Of a stretch of 31,260 nucleotides of DNA, positions 6,301 to 14,128 are shown piece by piece; position 1 is the stretch's first letter; every line of letters starts with the position of its first letter. The position numbers and the translations under genes were made by a program. The stretch spans positions 1 to 31,260 of the forward strand of contig CAJUMF010000039.1 of NCBI GenBank assembly GCA_910586965.1. The letters are read 5' to 3'. Under the pieces are notes generated by a model. The model had not been told where the DNA came from and did not search any database. It saw nothing but the letters and a program-made list of their open reading frames with translations. This DNA comes from an uncultured Dorea sp. GTDB lineage: Bacteria; Bacillota; Clostridia; Lachnospirales; Lachnospiraceae.

Positions 6301-7686
6301 TTATTCTTTTCCCTCAACCAAACTGTTAAGTTTCCCATTCGCCATCCAAATAAGTGCCGCAAACACCAGCATCAATGCAAAGATGCCCACAAAAACCGGG
6401 AATACATCGAACTTCTCAATGAATGCCTGCACAAACGGACTCAGCTTATTGGCTCCAAAAGTCGATACCGCGATAACACCCATCAAAAGCGACACATACT
6501 TTTTCGGAGCGTACTTGCTCACGAAAGAATTACGCAGCGGAGAGAAACACATCTCGCCCACCGTGATAACTGTAGCAAACAAGAACGGCCACACTACACT
6601 TGCCTTTACCGACGGGTCTGCTCCGACACCGCGAAGAAATTCACATGCTACCATGATTCCAAATGCAAGTCCTACAAATAAGAAACTGAGCGCCACTTTC
6701 TTAAACATGTTCATATCACCCTGAGGACGTGCCGCCAGTTTTCTCCAGATTGCAGCCATCACCCCGCCGAGAGCTACGCACAGAAGTCCATTCCATGTAG
6801 TCGTAATCCATGACGGCGGAATCGCAAAGGACCCGATTGACATCTTCACATAATCCGTCATATAGATGACAAGCGCCAGGTCCTGCTGATAGTAGAACAG
6901 CCAAAACAACACGGAAAATGCAGATACAAGCACGATTGCTAACACACGGTTTCTCTCAAGAGGAGTAAGCGGCTCATCCTTCGTAGAATCCCCCTTATCA
7001 TCTGCGGCAGAACCAATAATATTTCCTTTCTCATCGGTAAGGTACTTAAATGGCTTGATTCCCTGCCCCTGTAAATGTTTCCAGTTCAGCACGAACCATA
7101 CTGCACCGGCAACGCACCACAGAGCTGCCATCAAAAGGCACTGTCTGAATCCCAGGACTTCTCCCCGCTTAAAGAAATGAAGGTACAGATATCCTGTAAG
7201 CAATGAACCAACGAATGCACCAATATTTACATAGGAATACTGGATAGAAAAAGCCGTATCCAAAAGCTCCTTGCTCTTATACTGCCGCCCAATCAGCGCA
7301 TTTAAGTTCCCCTTAAAGAAACCTGTTCCGATGGATACCAGAATGATCATTGCATTAACCCCGTCAGGACCCTGCGCCCTGTACCCCACAACATAACCGA
7401 CAGCCATAATGATATAGCCCAAGGTAATAGCATATCTTGCTCCCAGCCAGCGGTCACAGATAACGCCCCCAATCAGCGGCGCCATATAGGTGTAAGCTGT
7501 CAGATTTGCTGCCATGACAGCCGCATCCGTCCTCTCAACGCCAAGTCCGCCCTCAGCGGCCGCAGTAATCAAAAACAGCAGCAACAATGGTTTCGCTCCG
7601 TAAAATGCCAGTCTTTCAAAAGTAAATGTGATACAGCAGGCATAGAATCCTCTTGGATGCTTTTGTTTTGCTTGAGTTTCTCCCAT
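6301..7686 (-). CDS. POT/PTR2-family proton-coupled peptide transporter
   Basis: A 461-residue membrane protein of the proton-dependent oligopeptide transporter family (MFS fold, about 14 segments), importing di- and tripeptides. Seen: the first-helix motif T-F-E-R-L-A-F-Y-G at residues 22-30, G-T-G-F-F-K-G-N near residue 120, and a G-E-M-x-F-S-P motif in the C-terminal half. The usual E-x-x-E-R motif is altered: the first Glu is Phe21, while Glu24-Arg25 remain. The start is preceded by AAAAGGAGAAG. It is a single-gene unit downstream of the gntR terminator, with its own promoter overlapped by the shared operator at 7769-7792, so it belongs with the peptidase operon functionally. Confidence 0.92.
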   Translation of the reverse strand: MGETQAKQKHPRGFYACCITFTFERLAFYGAKPLLLLFLITAAAEGGLGVERTDAAVMAANLTAYTYMAPLIGGVICDRWLGARYAITLGYIIMAVGYVVGYRAQGPDGVNAMIILVSIGTGFFKGNLNALIGRQYKSKELLDTAFSIQYSYVNIGAFVGSLLTGYLYLHFFKRGEVLGFRQCLLMAALWCVAGAVWFVLNWKHLQGQGIKPFKYLTDEKGNIIGSAADDKGDSTKDEPLTPLERNRVLAIVLVSAFSVLFWLFYYQQDLALVIYMTDYVKMSIGSFAIPPSWITTTWNGLLCVALGGVMAAIWRKLAARPQGDMNMFKKVALSFLFVGLAFGIMVACEFLRGVGADPSVKASVVWPFLFATVITVGEMCFSPLRNSFVSKYAPKKYVSLLMGVIAVSTFGANKLSPFVQAFIEKFDVFPVFVGIFALMLVFAALIWMANGKLNSLVEGKE

Positions 7687-7746
7687 AGTTCTCTCTTCTC
7701 CTTTTCTTTAAAATAAATATCCGGTTGCAAAATAAATATTATATTA

Positions 7747-7793
7747 ATCATATAGAGATTTTTGCATTTTGTCTATTGTCAACAATCTACAAT
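7747..7793 (-). promoter_or_regulatory. POT gene promoter overlapped by bipartite palindromic operator
   Basis: The minus strand shows -35 TAGACA (7775-7770), 17-nt spacer, -10 TATGAT (7752-7747). A palindrome over 7769-7792 covers the -35: TTGT, 2 nt, ATTGT, 2 nt, then the mirror ACAAT, 2 nt, ACAA, with both arms perfect. The same design recurs upstream of pepT (14027-14050), and its left half upstream of gntR (8632-8645). Confidence 0.7.
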
Positions 7794-7814
7794 ATTAAAG
7801 TCCGAAATTTATCT

Positions 7815-7857
7815 AAAAAAGAGAATCGCTATAAGAATTTCTTATAGCAATTCTCTT
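7815..7857 (-). terminator. Strong intrinsic terminator after gntR
   Basis: A 19-bp stem (7819-7837 with 7839-7857) has a single G-U pair in the minus-strand RNA and is followed by six U. It lies 27 nt after the gntR stop and isolates gntR from the POT gene. Confidence 0.9.
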
Positions 7858-7883
7858 ACCCTGCTTTTTCGCCACTTTGCAAG

Positions 7884-8570
7884 TCAGAGCAAAAAATCCC
7901 TGGCAAACGGCACTTCGACGTCCGACACTCCCTGCTCTTTCATAAGCCTTGTAATTGTCCTCATATAATGCTCCGAGACCACCTTGCAGATCTTTCCGGC
8001 ATCCCCCGTCCGGCAGGCATCCACAATCTCCTTATGCACCTTATACTGACGTTCTGCCACCCGCTGTTTATCCTGCACATTATTATATCCGGTAACGATA
8101 TTCCCATAGCTGAGTTCACTCCACAGCTTGCAAAGATGCTTTAAGCCTGTCATCTTCACAAGCTCGCTGTGAAATTCATTGTCATACAGATAGACCTGGG
8201 CATAATGCTTTTCGTCAAGCGCCGCCATCTTCTCCAGCACCTTCTCCATATTCGCGATTGTCTCCGGCGGAATCTTCCCGCTCATGTACTTAACCGCAAG
8301 AATCTCATAGTTCACCCTGATCAGGTAAATCTCAAAAGACTCCTGGAGGTCTGGATTCTTCACCGTGCATCCCACGTTCCTGGTATACTCAATAAGCCCT
8401 TCGTGCTCCAACTGCCTGAGCGCCTCTCGCACCGGCCCACGGCTCGTCTTAAATTCCTCCGCAAGCTCCATCTCCACAATCCGCTCGCCGGGCTTTAACT
8501 CCTGATTGATAATCTTATGGCGGATGGCATCCACCACATTCTCCCGCAATGTCCGAAAATATATTGCCAT
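7884..8570 (-). CDS. GntR-family regulator, FadR/FCD subfamily
   Basis: A 228-residue regulator. Residues 5-70 form the GntR winged helix: L-A-E-E-F-K-T-S-R-G-P-V-R-E-A-L-R-Q-L-E-H-E-G-L is the recognition region. Residues 80-215 are an all-helical FCD effector domain with the family's acidic/His positions (D-N-E-F-H, Y-K-V-H-K-E, S-E-H-Y), normally a metal and carboxylate ligand pocket. The start ATG 8570 follows GAGGG at a suitable distance. It sits between the peptidase operon and the POT gene. A half-conserved copy of the operator shared by both overlaps its own -35 box, so it probably controls them and itself. The ligand is unknown; an amino acid or dicarboxylate such as aspartate is plausible from the neighbours. 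Confidence 0.9.
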   Translation of the reverse strand: MAIYFRTLRENVVDAIRHKIINQELKPGERIVEMELAEEFKTSRGPVREALRQLEHEGLIEYTRNVGCTVKNPDLQESFEIYLIRVNYEILAVKYMSGKIPPETIANMEKVLEKMAALDEKHYAQVYLYDNEFHSELVKMTGLKHLCKLWSELSYGNIVTGYNNVQDKQRVAERQYKVHKEIVDACRTGDAGKICKVVSEHYMRTITRLMKEQGVSDVEVPFARDFLL

Positions 8571-8608
8571 ATCTTAATCCCTCTGTCCTGTCTGATTTTC
8601 CTTATAAC

Positions 8609-8655
8609 AGTATAGCAACATTCCCGTTCATTTGTCTATTGTTAAATTGCAGACA
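8609..8655 (-). promoter_or_regulatory. gntR promoter with half-conserved operator
   Basis: The minus strand shows -35 TAGACA (8638-8633), 18-nt spacer, -10 TATACT (8614-8609). The left half of the shared operator (TTGT, 2 nt, ATTGT, plus the first A of the second arm) is kept at 8632-8645; the right arm is degenerate. Suggests weak autoregulation. Confidence 0.6.
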
Positions 8656-8665
8656 TTATCTGCCG

Positions 8666-8932
8666 TCACTCCTGAAAATATTCCTTGATCTCCTTTTGCA
8701 TCTCCTCGTCGAGATTAAGCATCTCCGCCGCTCTCTTATAGACAATCCTCCCAAGCTGCGTCGGCGTAACTTCTCCGTTTCCCCGATTAATAAGTTTTCC
8801 GCCGACGCTTTTCTCAAGCTGGGAGACTTGCTGGCTTATGGCTGTCTGGGATACATAATTCTTCTTTCCTGCCTTTGTAAAGCTCTTAAGGTCAATAACA
8901 TCCACAAAATACTGATATTTCCAAATGCCCAT
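8666..8932 (-). CDS. Stand-alone LysR-type helix-turn-helix protein
   Basis: An 88-residue protein made only of the N-terminal LysR DNA-binding domain: Y-F-V-D-V-I-D-L-K-S-F-T-K-A-G followed by V-S-Q-T-A-I-S-Q-Q-V-S-Q-L-E-K and a short linker helix. The effector domain of a full LysR (about 200 more residues) is absent, and the downstream 95 nt hold the gntR promoter, not a decayed continuation. The ATG at 8932 is 5 nt after the asparaginase stop, with GGAG inside that gene's end. It is the last gene of the peptidase operon. It could be a real HTH-only DNA-binding protein or a truncated regulator; the neat operon fit favours the former. Confidence 0.75.
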   Translation of the reverse strand: MGIWKYQYFVDVIDLKSFTKAGKKNYVSQTAISQQVSQLEKSVGGKLINRGNGEVTPTQLGRIVYKRAAEMLNLDEEMQKEIKEYFQE

Positions 8933-8937
8933 CCCGG

Positions 8938-9942
8938 CTACTCCGCAAACAGTATATCATAATTTATCTGCTGATAAAAAAGCTCCCTGAACTCCTTCTT
9001 CGTAAGCCCTTCCATGCCCATGAGCCACATTAATTTCGTGATGACCGCCTCCGTGGTCATGTCATACGCCTCCATCAGGTTAAACTCTTTCTTAATGGTC
9101 TTTCCAACCGCGTACACCATCATGTCGCTGCCTTCGTTCACCACCTGCGTCGTCACCACCACATGCTTTCCTTCCTGCTCCCATTTCTTCATCTCCGAGC
9201 GGAACACATCCGTCAAAGACTTCGGCATACCGCCCACACCAAAGCTCTCCACCACGATGCAGTCATAATTCTCAAAAAGGTAGTACAGGATGTCCGGCTT
9301 AAGCCCCGGAATCAGTTTCAGCACGCACACGCTGTCCTTCATATTGTAGTAGAAATGTACCCGCTCCTTGTACGGCATCTCCGGGATATACCGGATGAGC
9401 CGCCTGTCCCTGATAACCGCATGGTACGGGAAATTAATGCTGGAAAATGCATTGTAGCTCTTGGACATCTCTTTCTTCGCCCTTGTTCCCGCGATAACCT
9501 TCCCGTCAAACACGATATTCACACCCTGGGAATGCTTATCCGACGCATAGATAAAGCTGTCAAGAAGATTCGTCCTGGCATCCGTCACGTCATGGCTGAT
9601 TGGTTTCTGCGCGCCGGTGATGACCACCGGTTTGTTGGAATTCTGTATCATATAGGACAATGCACAGGCAGTATACGCCAGTGTGTCTGTACCGTGACAG
9701 ATAACAAACCCGTCATAACTGTAATAATTCTGCTCAATAGTCTTTACGATAAGCTGCCAGTGTTCCGGCTTTACGTTTGTGCTGTCCAGATTGCACACCT
9801 GGATTGTCTCCACATCGCAGATATTTTTCACATCCGGAATATAATATAAGATATCCTCCGGCGTAAGCCCCGGAGTCAGCCCCTCTTCCGTCTCCTTGGA
9901 GGCGATGGTGCCGCCCGTTCCAATCATTAGTATCTTCTTCAT
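8938..9942 (-). CDS. ansA: Type I L-asparaginase
   Basis: A 334-residue asparaginase hydrolysing L-asparagine to aspartate and ammonia in the cytoplasm. Both catalytic blocks are visible: G-T-G-G-T-I-A-S with nucleophile Thr12, and H-G-T-D-T-L-A-Y-T-A at 83-92 with Thr85-Asp86. No signal peptide. Length fits the cytoplasmic AnsA type. The ATG at 9942 gives the family's usual M-K-K-I-L start, with GAGGG ten nt upstream; a GTG two codons earlier (9948) is an alternative. It lies 26 nt after the M18 peptidase gene. With an M18 (Asp/Glu-preferring) aminopeptidase next to it, the operon appears to free aspartate and asparagine from peptides. Confidence 0.92.
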   Translation of the reverse strand: MKKILMIGTGGTIASKETEEGLTPGLTPEDILYYIPDVKNICDVETIQVCNLDSTNVKPEHWQLIVKTIEQNYYSYDGFVICHGTDTLAYTACALSYMIQNSNKPVVITGAQKPISHDVTDARTNLLDSFIYASDKHSQGVNIVFDGKVIAGTRAKKEMSKSYNAFSSINFPYHAVIRDRRLIRYIPEMPYKERVHFYYNMKDSVCVLKLIPGLKPDILYYLFENYDCIVVESFGVGGMPKSLTDVFRSEMKKWEQEGKHVVVTTQVVNEGSDMMVYAVGKTIKKEFNLMEAYDMTTEAVITKLMWLMGMEGLTKKEFRELFYQQINYDILFAE

Positions 9943-9968
9943 CTTCACATTGCCCTCACTTTATCTCT

Positions 9969-11285
9969 TTACTCTATATGGAATGTTCCGTCTCCCGCCG
10001 CGCTGATATGGCTGTTATAGAAGGTTTCCGCCGCACGGATGAGATAGCTTACATCCTTCACCCCGCAAGTCTCATAGGCAGAATGCATGGCAAGCTGGGG
10101 CAACCCGATATCCACCGCATTCATAGACACCTGGGCCATAGCGATATTCCCGAGGGTGCTGCCTCCCGCCTCATCGGAGCGGTTGGCAAAAAACTGCACC
10201 GGCACATCCGCCTTCTCGCAGATTGTCTTCATCACGGCGATGCTCACGGCGTCGCTGGTATATTTCTGCCCGGCATGGGATTTCACTACGATACCCTCGT
10301 TCATATAGACGCAGTTCGTCGCGTCCGTCTTTTCCCTGTAATTCGGATGCACCGCATGTGCATTGTCACAGCTCAGCATAAAACTTCCTGCCGCCGCGCG
10401 GTAAAAGTCCTCATCGTCCTTGCCAAGCGCCCGATTGATACGCCAGAGCACATCATAAAGGAACGTAGAGCCTGCGCCCTGTTTCGTGCCGGAGCCTACC
10501 TCCTCGTTGTCAAAGCAGGCAAACACATTCACATTCTTCTTATTGTGTCCTGCCAAAAATCCCTTCATCGAGGCAAACGCGCACTCCAGGTCGTCAAGCT
10601 GCGGGCAGGAGAAAAACTCATCGTCACTCCCCCACACAGCGGGAGCCATGCGGTTATAAAGGAACAGGTCCATCCCGTAGATGTCCTCCTCCGCCGCGCC
10701 AAGCTCCTTTGCCACCAGCCGTCTCACCGCGCCCGGAGCCTTTTCAGAACCCGACAGCACCGGCCGCATATCCACCTGTTTATTAAGCTTTTGCCCGTCA
10801 TTGACTGCGCGGTTCATGTGAATCGCAAGGCTCGGAATCATCAGGAGGTCTCTGTCAAGGTCAACAAGCCTTGTGCTAACACCTTCCGCCGTCCTTATGA
10901 GCACTCTCCCCGCCACGGAAAGGGGACGGTCGAACCATGTTGAGCAAATCATACCACCATACCCTTCCGTATTCAATACCGTATATTTCTTCTTTATCTC
11001 AAGCTCCGCATTTTCTTTGAGCTTGAATCCCGGCGAATCACTGTGGGATGCCGTCACATGAAAGCTGTAATCCTTAAGCTCATCTCCCGCCTTGAAGGCA
11101 ATGATGCTGGAATGGTTCCTTGTGACATAGTACCCCTTCCCCGGCTTAAGCTCCCATTTTTTACACTCCTCAAGCTCCTCAAAGCCCTCCTCTTTAAGTA
11201 TCCCGCTCATCTTCTCCACCGCATGGAACGCCGTGGGCGCGCCCTTAATAAATGAGGCCAGCTCCGATATCGTCTTCCTGTCCAT
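9969..11285 (-). CDS. M18-family aminopeptidase (aspartyl aminopeptidase type)
   Basis: A 438-residue metallo-aminopeptidase of family M18, cytoplasmic, releasing N-terminal residues from peptides, with Asp and Glu favoured by many members. The dinuclear zinc site is intact: H81-x-D83 in A-S-H-S-D-S-P-G, Asp231/232 in Q-L-D-D-L-E, catalytic Glu261 and Glu262 in F-D-N-E-E-V-G-S, Asp307 and H310 in C-D-N-A-H-A-V-H-P, and H401 in A-M-H-S-A-Y-E. Full length for the family. GGAGGAG precedes the ATG at 11285, and the gene starts 19 nt after the APC permease stop. Substrate preference for acidic residues is inference from family and from the adjacent asparaginase. Confidence 0.93.
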   Translation of the reverse strand: MDRKTISELASFIKGAPTAFHAVEKMSGILKEEGFEELEECKKWELKPGKGYYVTRNHSSIIAFKAGDELKDYSFHVTASHSDSPGFKLKENAELEIKKKYTVLNTEGYGGMICSTWFDRPLSVAGRVLIRTAEGVSTRLVDLDRDLLMIPSLAIHMNRAVNDGQKLNKQVDMRPVLSGSEKAPGAVRRLVAKELGAAEEDIYGMDLFLYNRMAPAVWGSDDEFFSCPQLDDLECAFASMKGFLAGHNKKNVNVFACFDNEEVGSGTKQGAGSTFLYDVLWRINRALGKDDEDFYRAAAGSFMLSCDNAHAVHPNYREKTDATNCVYMNEGIVVKSHAGQKYTSDAVSIAVMKTICEKADVPVQFFANRSDEAGGSTLGNIAMAQVSMNAVDIGLPQLAMHSAYETCGVKDVSYLIRAAETFYNSHISAAGDGTFHIE

Positions 11286-11304
11286 ATTAAACTCCTCCTG
11301 CAGC

Positions 11305-12732
11305 TTACTTTTTCGCCCTCTCCCGCTGCGCCAGTTTCGGCATGATAAGCCCGAGGGCTGTCAGCACGATTGGCGTGATGACATTTAACGCCAGCGTAAG
11401 AGGTTCCTTACTGTACATACCCATAATACAACATGCGGCCGTTACAAAAAAGCACCATCCGCCAAAAAACATAGCAATTTTTTGATTTTTCACAAAACGG
11501 TACTCCGCCGGTATCCGGTCATAGGCCTTTCTGAGGGCAAGGTACGCCACGAACACCCACAGATAACGCATCGGCATACATACGGAATTCAGCCTGGTAA
11601 GCTGCTGGAGCACTGCCGCCGCACCCGGCATGAAAGTCTGTACGACAATGATTGCGCCTGCCAGCACGATGATCAGCTTGATGCCATTGATATACGCGCC
11701 ATCCTTATTCTGTTTCCGCATAGCGGACGGGATGAACTCTTTTGTCTTCTCATTTTCCAAAAGCATACGCAAAGGCGCATCGATACTTAAAATCAGAATT
11801 GCAAACTGGCCGATGAGGTTACATAACGCATAGATGACCAGGAACACATCGCCCACATGGTAATACTCGCCCAATTTCTGGAACGCCCAGTAAGAGCCGT
11901 TTGCCGCGTAGGAATTAAAGGCCTCGTCGCTGGCATTGATAAGCGCCGGGTCAAACATCTTGCCCATGGCAACCGTGCCAAGTATCGCACACACGAGCAC
12001 CATGACCGCCATAGCGATAATTCCCTTCGGGAACCCTTTGCTCGGGTTCTCCACCTTATTGACATAAGGGGAAATCTTCTCGCAGCCGCCCACCGCAAAT
12101 ACAAGTATGGACAGCGATGTAAAGTATGCCACATTAAAATTCGGAATCAGATTCTTAAGGCTTAAGTCCATCGTGACATAATCCGCTCCTGGATTGATTG
12201 CCGGAGCCGCAAGCATCATTATTATGTAAAGGATCGACATGACAAACATACTTGTTCCCGCTAAGGAAAGCAGCTTTTTCAGCGGATTTAAGCCCTTGCT
12301 GGCAATAAAGCATCCCACCAGGAATACCGCCAGAGTCGCCAATTGCACTGCGATTGTCGGGAATGTGTCATACGTTTCCGCATTGCGGAACACTGCCCAG
12401 CTAAGCGCCTTCAGGCTGCCGCTTCCTTTGCTGGCAATGTAGGTAATATGGCACGCCCAGTAAGTCCAGCCCGCATAGTACGCCAACTTCGGCGTCGTCG
12501 TCTCGTAAATCCATGAATTCACGCCGCTGCCGCTGTTTTTAAACGCCGAGCCAAGCTCACCGACCATCAGCGCATACGGGATAAAATAAAGCCCGAACAT
12601 CAGCACCCAGCTCAGCACAACCTGAATCCCGTTAAAGTAGATAAATCCGTTTAATACATTTCCAAATCCCCATACTGTAGAAAAGGCCATGAACGCAAGC
12701 GCCGTCCATTTTATCTTTTTTGTATCAGCCAT
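11305..12732 (-). CDS. APC-superfamily amino acid permease
   Basis: A 475-residue integral membrane protein with about 12 hydrophobic segments and the APC fold's first-helix pattern (F-S-T-V-W-G-F-G-N near residues 17-25), plus S-G-S-G-V-N-S-W before helix 3. The ATG at 12732 is chosen because AAGGAGGG lies just upstream and it starts 13 nt after the pepT stop; an upstream in-frame codon at 12774 would overlap pepT. The closest functional relatives by feel are the amino acid/GABA-type antiporters, but the substrate is not fixed by sequence. Within the operon it may import or exchange the amino acids that the two peptidases release. Confidence 0.88.
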   Translation of the reverse strand: MADTKKIKWTALAFMAFSTVWGFGNVLNGFIYFNGIQVVLSWVLMFGLYFIPYALMVGELGSAFKNSGSGVNSWIYETTTPKLAYYAGWTYWACHITYIASKGSGSLKALSWAVFRNAETYDTFPTIAVQLATLAVFLVGCFIASKGLNPLKKLLSLAGTSMFVMSILYIIMMLAAPAINPGADYVTMDLSLKNLIPNFNVAYFTSLSILVFAVGGCEKISPYVNKVENPSKGFPKGIIAMAVMVLVCAILGTVAMGKMFDPALINASDEAFNSYAANGSYWAFQKLGEYYHVGDVFLVIYALCNLIGQFAILILSIDAPLRMLLENEKTKEFIPSAMRKQNKDGAYINGIKLIIVLAGAIIVVQTFMPGAAAVLQQLTRLNSVCMPMRYLWVFVAYLALRKAYDRIPAEYRFVKNQKIAMFFGGWCFFVTAACCIMGMYSKEPLTLALNVITPIVLTALGLIMPKLAQRERAKK

Positions 12733-12745
12733 GATGGCACCCTCC

Positions 12746-13963
12746 TTACTCAGCAAACTGCCGGATAATATCAATCACAATCTTCACTGCCAGATCCATA
12801 CCCTCAACGGTAATATGCTCATACACACCGTGGAACGCATAGCCGCCGGTCCCAAGATTCGGACACGGCAATCCCTTAAAGCTTAACCTCGCCCCGTCCG
12901 TACCTCCGCGGATCGGCGCGACATCCGGCTCCACCCCGGCTGCCTTAGTCGCTGCCAGCGCATACTCCACAAGCTGATAGCACGGCTCCACCATCTCTCT
13001 CATATTCCGGTAGGACTCGGTAATCTCCACTTCCACCTTGCCCTCGCCGTATTTCTCATTCATCTCTGCAGCAATCTGACGCAGCCGCTCTTCCCTCTTC
13101 TGGAAATTCCCGCGGTCAAAATCACGGATAAAATACTTCATCTTCGTCTCAGTCACCGTTCCGTTGACACTAACCAGGTGGTAGAATCCCTCATACCCTT
13201 CCGTCGTCTCCGGACGCTCGTTTTCCGGCAACATCTGATAGATCTCCGCCGCCAGTGTCTGGGAATTTACCAGCACATCCTTCGCAGTGCCTGTATGTAC
13301 GCTCACTCCATGAACCGTGAAAACAGCAGTAGACGCATTAAAGTTCTCATACTGAATCTCGCCCTCTGCGCTGCCGTCCAGCGTATAGCCGTAATCCGCG
13401 CCAAAGCCTTCCACGTCAAAATGCTTTGCACCTCTGGCAATCTCCTCATCCGGCGTAAATCCAATGCATATCTTCCCGTGAGGCATATCCCCGGTAAGAA
13501 GTTCCTCCGCAACCGTCAGAATCTCCGCAATGCCCGCCTTGTCGTCCGCACCGAGAAGAGTCTCACCGTCCGTCACGATAAGCGTCCTTCCCTTAAGCCC
13601 CTTAAGATGCGGGAAATCCGCCGCGCTTAATACCTTATCGCCGTTCCCGAGCTTAACATCCTCCCCGTCATAGTCCTCAATCAGCCGCGGCCTGATATTC
13701 TCCCCCGGCGCATCCGGCGCAGTATCCATATGGGCAATCAGTCCGATGGCCGCCTTCTTCTCATATCCCGGCGTTGCAGGAATATACCCGTACACATACC
13801 CTTTGTCGTCAACCCTCGCATCCGTGATGCCAAGCTCCTCCATCTCTTTCACCAGCATCTTCGCCAGGTCAAGCTCCCTCTCCGCCGAAGGAACCGTCTC
13901 ACTCTCCTCGTCACTGGTCGTCCATACCGGCACATACCTAAGAAACCTTTCATACGCTCTCAT
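12746..13963 (-). CDS. pepT: Peptidase T (tripeptide aminopeptidase, M20B)
   Basis: A 405-residue cytoplasmic tripeptidase that removes the N-terminal residue of tripeptides. All metal and catalytic positions known from PepT can be placed: H78 and D80 in A-H-M-D-T-A, D140 in L-G-A-D-D-K, E173 and E174 in T-P-D-E-E-I, D196 in T-L-D-G, and H378 in A-F-H-G-V-Y-E-H. Full length, no signal peptide. AAAGGAG precedes the ATG. It is the first gene of the operon pepT-APC-M18-ansA-HTH, whose promoter is overlapped by the palindrome shared with the POT peptide transporter. Importer and tripeptidase are thus likely co-regulated. Confidence 0.95.
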   Translation of the reverse strand: MRAYERFLRYVPVWTTSDEESETVPSAERELDLAKMLVKEMEELGITDARVDDKGYVYGYIPATPGYEKKAAIGLIAHMDTAPDAPGENIRPRLIEDYDGEDVKLGNGDKVLSAADFPHLKGLKGRTLIVTDGETLLGADDKAGIAEILTVAEELLTGDMPHGKICIGFTPDEEIARGAKHFDVEGFGADYGYTLDGSAEGEIQYENFNASTAVFTVHGVSVHTGTAKDVLVNSQTLAAEIYQMLPENERPETTEGYEGFYHLVSVNGTVTETKMKYFIRDFDRGNFQKREERLRQIAAEMNEKYGEGKVEVEITESYRNMREMVEPCYQLVEYALAATKAAGVEPDVAPIRGGTDGARLSFKGLPCPNLGTGGYAFHGVYEHITVEGMDLAVKIVIDIIRQFAE

Positions 13964-14004
13964 AACTATTTACTCCTTTAATAGATTTATTTTCTACATT
14001 GTAA

Positions 14005-14050
14005 ATCTAATTTTCAAAGTTGTAAATTGTCAATTGTTAACAATAAACAT
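14005..14050 (-). promoter_or_regulatory. pepT operon promoter overlapped by bipartite palindromic operator
   Basis: The minus strand shows -35 TTGACA (14033-14028), 17-nt spacer, weak -10 TTAGAT (14010-14005). The palindrome at 14027-14050 reads TTGT, 2 nt, ATTGT, 2 nt, ACAAT, 2 nt, ACAT: the same spacing as upstream of the POT gene with only the last base off. A further partial match (TTGTCTAT) lies at 14060-14067. Confidence 0.7.
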
Positions 14051-14128
14051 GTTTTGAAATTGTCTATAATTTACACATTAAAATCGGGAAAATGCACCCT
14101 GGTTTCTCAGAGCGCGTTCATGATAATA

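Noticed and set aside
9163..9849. A 228-codon plus-strand frame opposite asparaginase
   Set aside because: Shadow frame; no start signals, no family pattern.
9978..10943. A 321-codon plus-strand frame opposite the M18 gene
   Set aside because: Antisense shadow in GC-rich coding DNA; composition is low-complexity basic/His-rich and M18 on the other strand is complete.
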